From Pseudomonadota bacterium (GTDB lineage Bacteria > Pseudomonadota > Gammaproteobacteria > Burkholderiales > Burkholderiaceae_F), in NCBI GenBank assembly GCA_023443095.1, contig JAEZVV010000044.1, positions 1-19,973 on the forward strand: 19,973 bases of DNA, written 5' to 3'. Position numbers and translations under genes: made by a program. This document shows, piece after piece, positions 1 through 6,795 of the stretch. Each line of letters starts with the position of its first letter. The first letter of the stretch is position 1. Below the pieces are notes generated by a model, which saw nothing but the letters and a program-made list of their open reading frames with translations, had not been told where the DNA came from and made no database searches.

Positions 1-138
1 GCCCTGGGAGGCGTAGGCCGCGCCGCCGACATCGGCGAACTCGAACTCGAACGAACGGCCGAGAGCCCGGAGGACCTTGACGGCCTCGGCAATGATTTCA
101 GGGCCGATGCCGTCACCCGGCAAGACTGCGATCTTCAT
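1..138 (-). CDS. leuB: 3-isopropylmalate dehydrogenase LeuB, N-terminal part (cut by window edge)
   Basis: Only the first 46 codons lie in the window. The protein starts MKIAVLPGDGIGPEI, the family N-terminus whose glycine-rich GDGIGPEI segment opens the dehydrogenase fold. LeuB oxidises and decarboxylates 3-isopropylmalate with NAD+ in leucine synthesis, in the cytoplasm. A GAGGA ribosome site at 144-148 sits 5 bases before the ATG. An in-frame ATG lies two codons upstream (ATG-ACG-ATG), but the chosen start fits both the ribosome site and the family. It is the fourth gene of the leuC-lipoprotein-leuD-leuB run, 63 bases after the leuD stop. The identification is firm; catalytic residues are outside the window. 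Confidence 0.95.
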   Translation of the reverse strand, partial: MKIAVLPGDGIGPEIIAEAVKVLRALGRSFEFEFADVGGAAYASQG

Positions 139-201
139 CGTCATCCTCGGCGGGAGTGGTTCCGCCCCGCCCCTGCCCGCCCAGGAACGACGCGTGATGC
201 T

Positions 202-852
202 TCAGAAGGTGGCGGTTTTGCCCAGCCACGGGAACTGCGCCAGGCGCCGCTTCTCGAACTCGGCGATGGTTTCCTTGTGGCGCAGCGTCAGTCCGATATC
301 GTCGAGCCCGTTGACCATGCAGAACTTGCGCGAGGGCGCGACCTCGAACTCGTGTTCGACGCCGCTCGCCTCGACCACGCGCTGGCGCGGCAGGTCGACG
401 ATCAGACGGTAGCCGGGGTGGACCGCCACTTCGTCGAACAGACGGTCGATCACCATTTCCGGAAGGACGATCGGCAAGAGACCGTTCTTAAGGCTGTTGT
501 TGTAGAAGATATCGGCAAAACTTGGCGCAATCACGGCGCGGATGCCGTATTCGACCAGCGCCCAAGGGGCGTGTTCGCGCGACGATCCACAGCCGAAGTT
601 CTTGCGCGCCAGCAGCACCGAAGCGCCCGCATAACGCGGCTGGTTGAGCACGAAATCGGGGTTGATCTTGCGGCTCGCCGGATCCTGGCCGGGCTCGCCG
701 CGATCGAGGTAGCGCCATTCGTCGAACAGGTTCGGACCGTAACCGGTACGGTGGATCGACTTCAGGAACTGCTTGGGAATGATCGCGTCGGTATCGACGT
801 TGGCGCGATCGAGCGGCACCACCAGGCCCTGATGAACTTCGAACTTCTCCAT
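202..852 (-). CDS. leuD: 3-isopropylmalate dehydratase small subunit LeuD
   Basis: LeuD pairs with LeuC to form isopropylmalate isomerase, converting 2- to 3-isopropylmalate in leucine synthesis. The 216-residue product has the usual length. It carries DRANVDTDAIIPKQFLKS near residues 16-33 and the substrate-loop signature NFGCGSSREHAPWAL at about 85-99. I start at the ATG at 852 (MEKFEVHQG), which matches the family. A GTG one codon upstream is possible, but the ATG overlaps the preceding lipoprotein stop as TGATG, the expected form for coupled translation. It lies between the entericidin-like gene and leuB in the leucine operon and shows no sign of damage. Confidence 0.97.
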   Translation of the reverse strand: MEKFEVHQGLVVPLDRANVDTDAIIPKQFLKSIHRTGYGPNLFDEWRYLDRGEPGQDPASRKINPDFVLNQPRYAGASVLLARKNFGCGSSREHAPWALVEYGIRAVIAPSFADIFYNNSLKNGLLPIVLPEMVIDRLFDEVAVHPGYRLIVDLPRQRVVEASGVEHEFEVAPSRKFCMVNGLDDIGLTLRHKETIAEFEKRRLAQFPWLGKTATF

Positions 853-986
853 CACTTTCTCGCCTTGTCCGAAGCGCCGGTGATGGCATCACCCGCCTTG
901 GAAATATCCTTGCCCATGCCGGCAATCGTGTTGCACCCCGCCAGCCACACGACAGAGAACAGCACCAGAGCGACGCGTTTGATCAT
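852..986 (-). CDS. Entericidin A/B-family small lipoprotein
   Basis: This is a 44-residue ORF. It has a charged start (MIKR), a short hydrophobic stretch and the lipobox LAGC at residues 15-18, so Cys18 should be lipidated. The mature part is CNTIAGMGKDISKAGDAI followed by a lysine/arginine-rich end. Spacing and motif are typical of the entericidin family (E. coli EcnA/EcnB, small cell-envelope lipoproteins described as an antidote/toxin pair in stationary phase). The start overlaps the leuC stop (ATGA at 983-986) and the stop overlaps the leuD start (TGATG), so it is translated as part of the leucine operon. Whether it is toxic here is unknown. A similar small lipoprotein in beta-proteobacterial leu operons is something I recall, not something I could search. 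Confidence 0.9.
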   Translation of the reverse strand: MIKRVALVLFSVVWLAGCNTIAGMGKDISKAGDAITGASDKARK

Positions 987-2410
987 GCGATCCTCCGAAT
1001 GTCGACGAAATGCCCTTCAATCGCGGCCGCGGCAGCCATCGCGGGCGAAACCAGATGAGTACGGCCGCCCGGTCCCTGGCGACCTTCGAAATTGCGGTTG
1101 CTGGTCGAAGCGCAGCGTTCGCCCGGCTCGAGGCGGTCGGCGTTCATCGCCAGGCACATCGAGCAGCCCGGCTCGCGCCACTCGAAACCGGCGGCCTTGA
1201 AGATCTCGTGCAGGCCTTCGCGTTCGGCCTGCGCCTTCACCAGGCCCGAGCCCGGCACCACCATCGCCAGCTTGACGCCGGCGGCGACTCGCTTGCCCAG
1301 ACGCTTGACCACCCAGGCCGCGGCCCGAATGTCTTCGATCCGGGAATTGGTGCAGGAACCGATGAAAACTTTGTCGATCGCGATTTTTTCGATCGGCGTG
1401 TTGGGCGTCAGGCCCATGTATTTGATTGCCCGCTCGTAGCCTTCGCGGCGCACCGGATCCTTTTCCTTGTCGGGATCGGGCACCCGCGCGTCGATCGTGG
1501 CGACCATCTCGGGCGAGGTGCCCCAGGTCACCTGCGGCGCGATGTCTTCGGCGCGCAATTCGACCACGGTGTCGAAGCGGGCGCCGGGGTCGGAGCGCAG
1601 CGTGCGCCAGTGCGCCACCGCGGCATTCCATTGCTCGGGCGCGGGCGCAAACGGCCGGCCGCGCACGTAGTCGAGGGTCTTGTCGTCGACCGCGACCATG
1701 CCGGCACGGGCACCGGCTTCGATCGCCATGTTGCACAGGGTCATGCGGCCTTCCATCGACAGGCCGGCAATCGCCGAGCCGCCGAACTCGATCGCGTACC
1801 CGGTGCCGCCCGCAGTGCCGATCTTGCCGATCACGGCCAGGGCCACGTCCTTGCCGCTGATGCCGGCGGGCAGCGTGCCGTCGACCCGAACCAGCATGGA
1901 CTTGGCTTTTTTCATCAGCAGCGTCTGGGTCGCCATCACGTGTTCGACCTCGGAGGTGCCGATGCCGAAGGCGAGCGCGCCGAAAGCGCCGTGGGTGCTG
2001 GTATGCGAATCACCGCACACCACCGTCATGCCCGGTAGCGTCGCACCCTGCTCCGGCCCCATCACGTGCACGATGCCCTGACGCCCGTCGAGGAAGGGGA
2101 AATACGCGGCCGCGCCAAACTCGCGGATATTGGCGTCGAGCGTAGTGACCTGCTCGCGCGAGATCGGATCGGTGATGCCGTCGTAGCCCCGCTCCCAGCC
2201 GGTGGTCGGGGTGTTGTGGTCGGCGGTGGCCACCACCGAGCCGACCCGCCACAACTTTCGGCCCGCCAGGCGCAAGCCGTCGAAGGCCTGGGGCGAAGTC
2301 ACCTCGTGCACCAGGTGGCGATCGATATAAAGGACGGTCGTGCCGTCTTCGTCGACGTGCACCGCATGCTCATCCCAGAGCTTGTCGTAAAGCGTTCTTG
2401 ACGTATTCAT
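983..2410 (-). CDS. leuC: 3-isopropylmalate dehydratase large subunit LeuC
   Basis: LeuC is the iron-sulfur subunit of isopropylmalate isomerase (aconitase superfamily). The 475-residue product begins MNTSRTLYDKLWDEH, has the aconitase motif GDSHTSTHGAFG near 133-144, and carries the three 4Fe-4S ligands Cys353 (GSCTNSR), Cys416 and Cys419 (GCSMC). I use the ATG at 2410 by family length. A GTG at 2419 is three codons upstream and is better spaced from a GAGGG at 2426-2430 (6 bases), so it may be the real start. The stop overlaps the lipoprotein gene as ATGA. It is probably the first gene of the leucine operon, separated by 248 bases from the upstream MFS gene. Confidence 0.97.
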   Translation of the reverse strand: MNTSRTLYDKLWDEHAVHVDEDGTTVLYIDRHLVHEVTSPQAFDGLRLAGRKLWRVGSVVATADHNTPTTGWERGYDGITDPISREQVTTLDANIREFGAAAYFPFLDGRQGIVHVMGPEQGATLPGMTVVCGDSHTSTHGAFGALAFGIGTSEVEHVMATQTLLMKKAKSMLVRVDGTLPAGISGKDVALAVIGKIGTAGGTGYAIEFGGSAIAGLSMEGRMTLCNMAIEAGARAGMVAVDDKTLDYVRGRPFAPAPEQWNAAVAHWRTLRSDPGARFDTVVELRAEDIAPQVTWGTSPEMVATIDARVPDPDKEKDPVRREGYERAIKYMGLTPNTPIEKIAIDKVFIGSCTNSRIEDIRAAAWVVKRLGKRVAAGVKLAMVVPGSGLVKAQAEREGLHEIFKAAGFEWREPGCSMCLAMNADRLEPGERCASTSNRNFEGRQGPGGRTHLVSPAMAAAAAIEGHFVDIRRIA

Positions 2411-2658
2411 AGCACTCACAAACGGCCCTCGGTGCCGGGGGAAGGCCCCGTATACCGCATCGCACAAGTATGCCATGCGCCTCTGGCGCCCGAGCGACCC
2501 TGTTTCCGGATGATGCCGTCTGGCTCAAGTCTCAAGCTCGACGCCAGTTCCAGGCGTTCTGCCGCAGAACAAGCGCGGCTCGCGGGGCGAGACCGGCTGA
2601 CCCTTCGACGGCGCGCGGCCGCGCCGGCGGCGACGACCGAAACCGGCGGAGCGCCGCT
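2411..2658. other. Non-coding gap between the MFS gene and leuC, with two inverted repeats
   Basis: I see no convincing gene in this 248-base gap. It holds a GC-only hairpin CGGCGCG-cggc-CGCGCCG at 2609-2626, just after the MFS stop. A second small hairpin CGGGG-ccttc-CCCCG (minus-strand reading) lies at 2436-2450, close before the leuC ribosome site. Neither is followed by a T run, so intrinsic termination is not supported. The gap should contain the leucine operon promoter, but I could not pick a credible -35/-10 pair and found no leucine-rich leader peptide. Confidence 0.5.
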
Positions 2659-3855
2659 TCAGGCCTCGTTTTCGACCGCGATCCGGTGCGGCTGCCGCGC
2701 CCCGGCGTCGTGGGCCTGGGCGCGCCGCAAGGCGACCCAGCCCACCAGCGCCACCCCGGCGGCCTGCAGGAAAGCCGCCTGCGGGCTGATCGCCGCCCAC
2801 ACCCAGGCCGCCACCAGGGCGCCGGCCGTGCCGCCGACCCCGTACGAGATGCTGACGTAGAGCGCCTGGCCGCTTGAGGCCGAGCGGCCGGAGAACCAGC
2901 GCTGCATCAGATAAACCGAGGCCGAATGGTGGAGCGCAAAGGTCGCCGCATGCAGGACCTGGGAGGCGAGGATCATCCACCAGAAGGCGGCCAGTTCGGC
3001 CACCATGACGAAACGCAGCGCCGCCAGCAGGAAACACGCCGACAGCAGCTGGTAGACCGAGAAGCGGGCGAAAAGCCGGCCCTGGCCATAGAAGATCAGG
3101 ATCTCGAACAGGATGCCGACCATCCAGAACCCGCCGATCACCGACTTGCTGTAGCCGAGCCTGGCGAGATAGAGCGAGAAATACGAATAGAAGGCACCGT
3201 GGGCGAAAACCATCAGCGCCGCCGACACCAGGAACCAGCGCACCGCCGGCTGACGCAGGCGCTGGCGCATCGAGGGGCCGGCCTTGGCGTCGGGCTGGAC
3301 CACAGCCTCGTCCCTGACCCCGAAGGCCGACATCACCATCATTCCGGCCAAGACCAGACCGAGGACAGGCGCCCACTGGATGCCGGCAGCATCGAACAGA
3401 AGCCCGGCGCCGACCACCACGACCACATAGCCGACCGAGCCCCACACCCGCAGCCGGCCGTAGGCCGCCGGATCGCCGCGCAAGCGCGCCATGGCGAGCG
3501 CTTCGGCCACCGGCATCTGGGCGGTCATGAAAAAGTGGAGGAAGAACATCACCACCACGATCCAGCCGAAGCCGCCGGGAGCGAGAAAACCAGCAAACGA
3601 CACCGCGATCGCGATCGCGGTCAGGCGCAAGACCTTGGTCCGCGGATGAGTGCGGTCGGCCATCCAGCCCCAGAAGTTCGAACCGACCACGCGCAGGCCC
3701 TGCGCCAGCGCCATCACCATGCCGACCTCGGCGGCGCTCAGACCCCGGCTCTGGAAATACAGCGGCATGAAGGGGGCAAGCAGCCCCGACATGGCGAAAT
3801 AAGTGAAAAAACAGGCCGCCAGGCGGGCGCCGGGCGACGCGAACAGCGACTTCAT
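2659..3855 (-). CDS. MFS transporter, HcaT / MFS_1-like family
   Basis: This is a 398-residue inner-membrane protein with about twelve hydrophobic segments. It begins MKSLFASPGARLAACFFTYF and shows FMPLYFQSRGLSAAEVG, then WGWMADRTHPR at the loop between helices 2 and 3, then YGRLRVWGSVGYV in helix 5. The second half has FAHGAFYSYFSLYL and LHAATFALHHSASV. These resemble the 3-phenylpropionic acid transporter HcaT branch of the major facilitator superfamily (MFS_1_like); the substrate is not predictable. The ATG overlaps the aroC stop by four bases (ATGA at 3852-3855), so it is translated with aroC. A longer open frame continues upstream inside aroC, but it is antisense-like in composition and not a real extension. 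Confidence 0.88.
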   Translation of the reverse strand: MKSLFASPGARLAACFFTYFAMSGLLAPFMPLYFQSRGLSAAEVGMVMALAQGLRVVGSNFWGWMADRTHPRTKVLRLTAIAIAVSFAGFLAPGGFGWIVVVMFFLHFFMTAQMPVAEALAMARLRGDPAAYGRLRVWGSVGYVVVVVGAGLLFDAAGIQWAPVLGLVLAGMMVMSAFGVRDEAVVQPDAKAGPSMRQRLRQPAVRWFLVSAALMVFAHGAFYSYFSLYLARLGYSKSVIGGFWMVGILFEILIFYGQGRLFARFSVYQLLSACFLLAALRFVMVAELAAFWWMILASQVLHAATFALHHSASVYLMQRWFSGRSASSGQALYVSISYGVGGTAGALVAAWVWAAISPQAAFLQAAGVALVGWVALRRAQAHDAGARQPHRIAVENEA

Positions 3856-4979
3856 CGGTTGCGTTCCGCCTCCGCCGGGCCCGCAACGCTGGCCGGAATG
3901 GCCGGCATCGCCGGCGCGACATCGCCGTTTTGCGCACGCTGCAGCAGCGCGTGGTCGATCAGCACCAGCGCCAGCATCGCTTCGGCGATCGGGGTGGCGC
4001 GGATGCCGACACAAGGGTCGTGGCGGCCATGGGTTTCGACCAGAACCGGCTCGCCCAGCGTATTGACCGAATGGCGGGGAATGCGGATGCTCGAGGTCGG
4101 CTTGATCGCCATCGAGACTTCCAGGTCCTGCCCGGTCGAGATCCCGCCCAGGACTCCACCAGCGTGATTCGAGCGGAAACCGGCCGGAGTAATTTCGTCG
4201 CCGTGCTGGCTGCCTTTCTGCGTGACGCAGCCAAAGCCCGCGCCGATCTCGACCCCCTTGACTGCGTTGATGCCCATCATCGCGTAGGCGATGTCGGCGT
4301 CGAGCTTGTCGAAGAGCGGCGCGCCCAGGCCCGCCGGCACCCCGCTCGCGGTCACCCGCAGACGGGCGCCGACCGAATCGCCGCTGCGGCGGAGCTCGTC
4401 CATGTAGGCCTCGAGCGCCGGAACCACTGCGGCGTCGGCGGCGAAAAACGCGTTCTTGCCAACCTCGTCCCAGCTCGTAAACGGGATCGCTATCTCGCCC
4501 AGCTGGGTCATGTGGCCCCGCACCTCGGTGCCGAACTTCTCTCGCAGCCACTTCTTGGCCACCGCGCCCGCCGCCACCATCGGCGCAGTCAGCCGCGCCG
4601 ACGAGCGCCCGCCGCCGCGCGGGTCGCGCAGGCCGTATTTGCGGTGGTAGGTGTAGTCGGCGTGGCCGGGGCGGAAGGTCGCGGCAATGTCCGAATAGTC
4701 CTTGCTGCGCTGGTCTTCGTTGCGGATCAGAAGGGCGATCGGGGTGCCCGTGGTCCTGCCCTGGTAAACGCCGGAGAGGATCTCGACTGTGTCGGACTCG
4801 CGCCTCTGGGTCACATGGCGCGAAGTCCCGGGCTTGCGCCGGTCGAGCTCGGGCTGGATGTCGGACTCGGCCAGCGCCATTCCGGGCGGGCAGCCGTCGA
4901 TCACGCAGCCGATGGCCGGCCCGTGCGATTCGCCGAAGTTGGTGACGACAAAAAGCTGCCCGAAGCTGGAACCGGCCAT
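3852..4979 (-). CDS. aroC: Chorismate synthase AroC
   Basis: AroC converts 5-enolpyruvylshikimate-3-phosphate to chorismate using reduced FMN, the last step of the shikimate pathway. The 375-residue product starts MAGSSFGQLFVVTNFGESHG, aligning without gap to the E. coli N-terminus. It has FGESHGP (15-21), RPGHADYTY (103-111, invariant His106), RGGGRSSAR (121-129), HAGGVLGGISTGQ and the C-terminal RHDPCVGIRATPIAEAM signature. An in-frame GTG at 4988 is three codons upstream and lacks a better ribosome site, so I keep the ATG. The downstream MFS gene overlaps its stop. A possible -10 box lies at 5007-5012. Confidence 0.97.
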   Translation of the reverse strand: MAGSSFGQLFVVTNFGESHGPAIGCVIDGCPPGMALAESDIQPELDRRKPGTSRHVTQRRESDTVEILSGVYQGRTTGTPIALLIRNEDQRSKDYSDIAATFRPGHADYTYHRKYGLRDPRGGGRSSARLTAPMVAAGAVAKKWLREKFGTEVRGHMTQLGEIAIPFTSWDEVGKNAFFAADAAVVPALEAYMDELRRSGDSVGARLRVTASGVPAGLGAPLFDKLDADIAYAMMGINAVKGVEIGAGFGCVTQKGSQHGDEITPAGFRSNHAGGVLGGISTGQDLEVSMAIKPTSSIRIPRHSVNTLGEPVLVETHGRHDPCVGIRATPIAEAMLALVLIDHALLQRAQNGDVAPAMPAIPASVAGPAEAERNR

Positions 4980-5178
4980 GATGCTCACGCGTAGTGGGAT
5001 GGCCCGATTCTACGGGGCCAGACGCCGAAACGCCGGCGCGATGGCCGCATCAAGTCAAGACCGGCTCGCGAGCGCCCGGCCACTCCGCTCTCAGTCACCC
5101 GCATTGGAGCCGGGCAGCGCCGTGAACCGCCCGGCCTTTCATGCCAGGCAAGTCGCCGAGCGCACCCGACCGGGCGCA
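4980..5178. other. Non-coding gap between the CBS-domain gene and aroC
   Basis: This is a 199-base gap with no gene I can support. It contains a 10-base palindrome GCTCGCGAGC at 5064-5073 and an inverted repeat GCCGGGC ... GCCCGGC with a 13-base spacer near 5108-5135. Neither has a T tract in the relevant direction. The aroC promoter is probably in the aroC-proximal end. Confidence 0.5.
5007..5012 (-). promoter_or_regulatory. Candidate -10 box for aroC
   Basis: On the minus strand TAGAAT (5 of 6 consensus bases) is followed by a GC-rich discriminator and would give a leader of about 20 bases before the aroC ATG at 4979. No good -35 hexamer lies at 16-18 bases, so this is weak. Confidence 0.35.
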
Positions 5179-5631
5179 CTACGAGCTGGTGTTTTCGGGT
5201 TCGGGCCAGTCGCGGATATAGGCCTTCAGCATGCGGTTCTCGAAGCTCTGCTCTTCGAGCACCGCGCGCGCCACGTCGTAGAAGGAGATCACCCCCGCCA
5301 GCGTGCGGCCGTCGAGCACCGGCAGGTAACGCGCGTGGCGCTCGAGCATCAGGCGACGCACCTCCATCACGTCGGTCTCCGGCGTGACGGTCAGCGGCGC
5401 GTCGTCCATCACCGAACGCACGGTGACCGTGCCCACCGCGCCCTGATGGTCGCGCAGGCGGCCGATCACTTCGCGGAAGGTCAGCATGCCGACCAGTTCG
5501 CCGTACTCCATCACCACCACCGAGCCGATGTCGAGGTCGGCCATGGTGGTCACGGCTTCGCTCAACTGCTTGTCGGGCGAAACGGTGTAAAGGGTGTTGC
5601 CCTTGACTCGCAGGATGTCCGAAACCTTCAT
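5179..5631 (-). CDS. Stand-alone two-CBS-domain protein
   Basis: The 150-residue soluble protein consists almost wholly of two CBS domains. The first, about residues 8-62, starts GNTLYTVSPDKQLSEAV and includes IGSVVVMEYGELVGMLTFREV. The second, about 73-130, includes VMDDAPLTVTPETDVMEV and YLPVLDGRTLAGVISFYDV. Paired CBS domains form a Bateman module that usually binds adenine nucleotides or SAM-like ligands; no catalytic domain is attached, so a sensory or scaffolding role is only inferred. An AAGGGGG ribosome site precedes the ATG. It lies 114 bases downstream of the iminopeptidase gene and 199 bases upstream of aroC, with no clear operon partner. Confidence 0.9.
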   Translation of the reverse strand: MKVSDILRVKGNTLYTVSPDKQLSEAVTTMADLDIGSVVVMEYGELVGMLTFREVIGRLRDHQGAVGTVTVRSVMDDAPLTVTPETDVMEVRRLMLERHARYLPVLDGRTLAGVISFYDVARAVLEEQSFENRMLKAYIRDWPEPENTSS

Positions 5632-5645
5632 GCCGCCCCCCTTGT

Positions 5646-5671
5646 CCGTGGTAAGTGCCCGTGGTAAGTGC
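5646..5671. repeat. 13-base perfect tandem repeat
   Basis: CCGTGGTAAGTGC occurs twice back to back (5646-5658 and 5659-5671) between the iminopeptidase stop and the CBS-gene start. The second copy forms part of the adjacent inverted repeat. It could be a simple replication slippage product. Confidence 0.85.
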
Positions 5672-5712
5672 CTGGCGCCTCCGGGCCTATGCTACTAGCC
5701 CAGGCGGGCACT
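5667..5712. repeat. Imperfect hairpin after the iminopeptidase gene
   Basis: Three paired blocks fold together: AGTGCC (5667-5672) with GGCACT (5707-5712), GCCT (5677-5680) with AGGC (5702-5705), and GGGC (5683-5686) with GCCC (5698-5701), around an 11-base loop. It lies 33 bases past the iminopeptidase stop in the minus direction. No T tract follows, so it may be a 3'-end stability structure and not an intrinsic terminator. Confidence 0.5.
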
Positions 5713-5745
5713 GGCGACAAGTCCGCTGCGCCCGGGCCTGAGCAC

Positions 5746-6696
5746 TCACGCGAGGTAGGCCTTGAAGCGCTCGACTTCGCGCACCACCGCGCAGCGCAGC
5801 GAAGGGTCCCACACCGAATGGCCGGCGTCGGGCACCAGCACGAGGCGAGCGCCCGGCCACTCGCGCGCCAGTTCGTCGGCGCTGGCCGCCGGACACACCA
5901 TGTCGTAGCGCCCCTGCACGATCGCGGCACGCAGATGCCGCACCCGGTAGAGATTCGCGAGCAGCTGGTCCGGGCCGAGAAAACACTGATGGGCAAAGTA
6001 GTGCGCCTCAAGACGCGCCAGTTGCAAGGCCTCTTGCGCCACGTGGCGGATCAGTTCCGGATTCGGCAAGAGGGTCGAGCAGCTCGCCTCGTATTCGATC
6101 CAGGCGCTGGCATGGGGCAGGTGCACGCCGGGGTCGGGATCGAACAGACGCTTGAGGTAGGCATGCAGAAGATCGCCCCTTTCGGCCGGCGGAATCATCT
6201 GGGCGAACCGCGCCCAGGCGTCGGGAAAGATGCGGCGCATGCCGTATAGGAACCATTCCACCTCGGTCTTGCGCCCGAGGAAGATGCCGCGCAGGACAAA
6301 ACCCAGGCAGCGCGCCGGATGCTGCTGGCCGTAAGCCAGGCCCAGGGTGCTGCCCCACGAGCCGCCGAATACCAGCCATTTGCGAACGCCCAGGTAGTCG
6401 CGCAGGGTCTCGATGTCGCGCACCAGCTGGGCGGTGTTGTTGGCGATCACCTCGCCCGCCGGCAGCGACTGGCCGGCGCCGCGCTGATCGAACAAGACGA
6501 TGCGAAAGAACTCCGGATCGAAGAAGCGCCGGTGCTCGGGCGAGCAGCCGCCACCCGGGCCGCCGTGCAGGAAGAGGACCGGCACCCCGGTCGGATTGCC
6601 GCTCGCCTCCCAATACATGGTGTGGACGTCGTCGAGCGGGAGAAAGCCGCTGTCATAAGGTTCGACCGGCGGGTAAAGAACGGCGCGTGCGTCCAT
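5746..6696 (-). CDS. pip: Proline iminopeptidase
   Basis: This alpha/beta-hydrolase-fold peptidase (family S33) removes N-terminal proline from peptides in the cytoplasm. The 316-residue product has the oxyanion motif HGGPGGG at about 44-50, FDQRGAGQS, the nucleophile motif GGSWGSTL with Ser113, the acid Asp265 in GRYDMVCP, and His293 in AGHSVWD. Those are the expected triad and length. The start MDARAVLYPPVEPYDSG is chosen because a GGAG lies 9 bases upstream; a longer in-frame version from 6753 is not supported. It is divergent from the sulfhydrylase gene across a gap with two inverted repeats, and 114 bases before the CBS-domain gene. Confidence 0.94.
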   Translation of the reverse strand: MDARAVLYPPVEPYDSGFLPLDDVHTMYWEASGNPTGVPVLFLHGGPGGGCSPEHRRFFDPEFFRIVLFDQRGAGQSLPAGEVIANNTAQLVRDIETLRDYLGVRKWLVFGGSWGSTLGLAYGQQHPARCLGFVLRGIFLGRKTEVEWFLYGMRRIFPDAWARFAQMIPPAERGDLLHAYLKRLFDPDPGVHLPHASAWIEYEASCSTLLPNPELIRHVAQEALQLARLEAHYFAHQCFLGPDQLLANLYRVRHLRAAIVQGRYDMVCPAASADELAREWPGARLVLVPDAGHSVWDPSLRCAVVREVERFKAYLA

Positions 6697-6726
6697 GCAA
6701 CAGTTCTCCGGGGCCAAGACGATAAC

Positions 6727-6772
6727 GCCGGGCAGGCCCGGCGCGTTTGGCATGATCGGGCTTTCACCGATC
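6727..6772. promoter_or_regulatory. Two inverted repeats in the divergent pip / sulfhydrylase control region
   Basis: The 99-base divergent gap holds GCCGGGC-ag-GCCCGGC (6727-6742, perfect 7-base arms) and GATCGG-gctttca-CCGATC (6754-6772, perfect 6-base arms with a 7-base spacer). Dyads in a divergent promoter region often bind regulators. No -35/-10 pair is evident, and this reading is inferred from position only. Confidence 0.35.
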
Positions 6773-6795
6773 GGTCAGTCGCCCGACTGCACATC

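Noticed and set aside
2926..4167. Long plus-strand ORF antisense to the MFS gene and aroC
   Set aside because: Its His/Arg/Gln-rich composition is typical of the antisense frame of a high-GC gene; it matches no family and both minus-strand genes are certain.
3856..4551. Upstream in-frame extension of the MFS gene reaching into aroC
   Set aside because: It lies wholly within aroC in another frame, has shadow-like arginine/glycine-rich composition, and the family start MKSLF overlaps the aroC stop as ATGA.
6319..6795. In-frame upstream extension of metY through the pip gene
   Set aside because: It is antisense to pip, and the metY family N-terminus begins at 6796.
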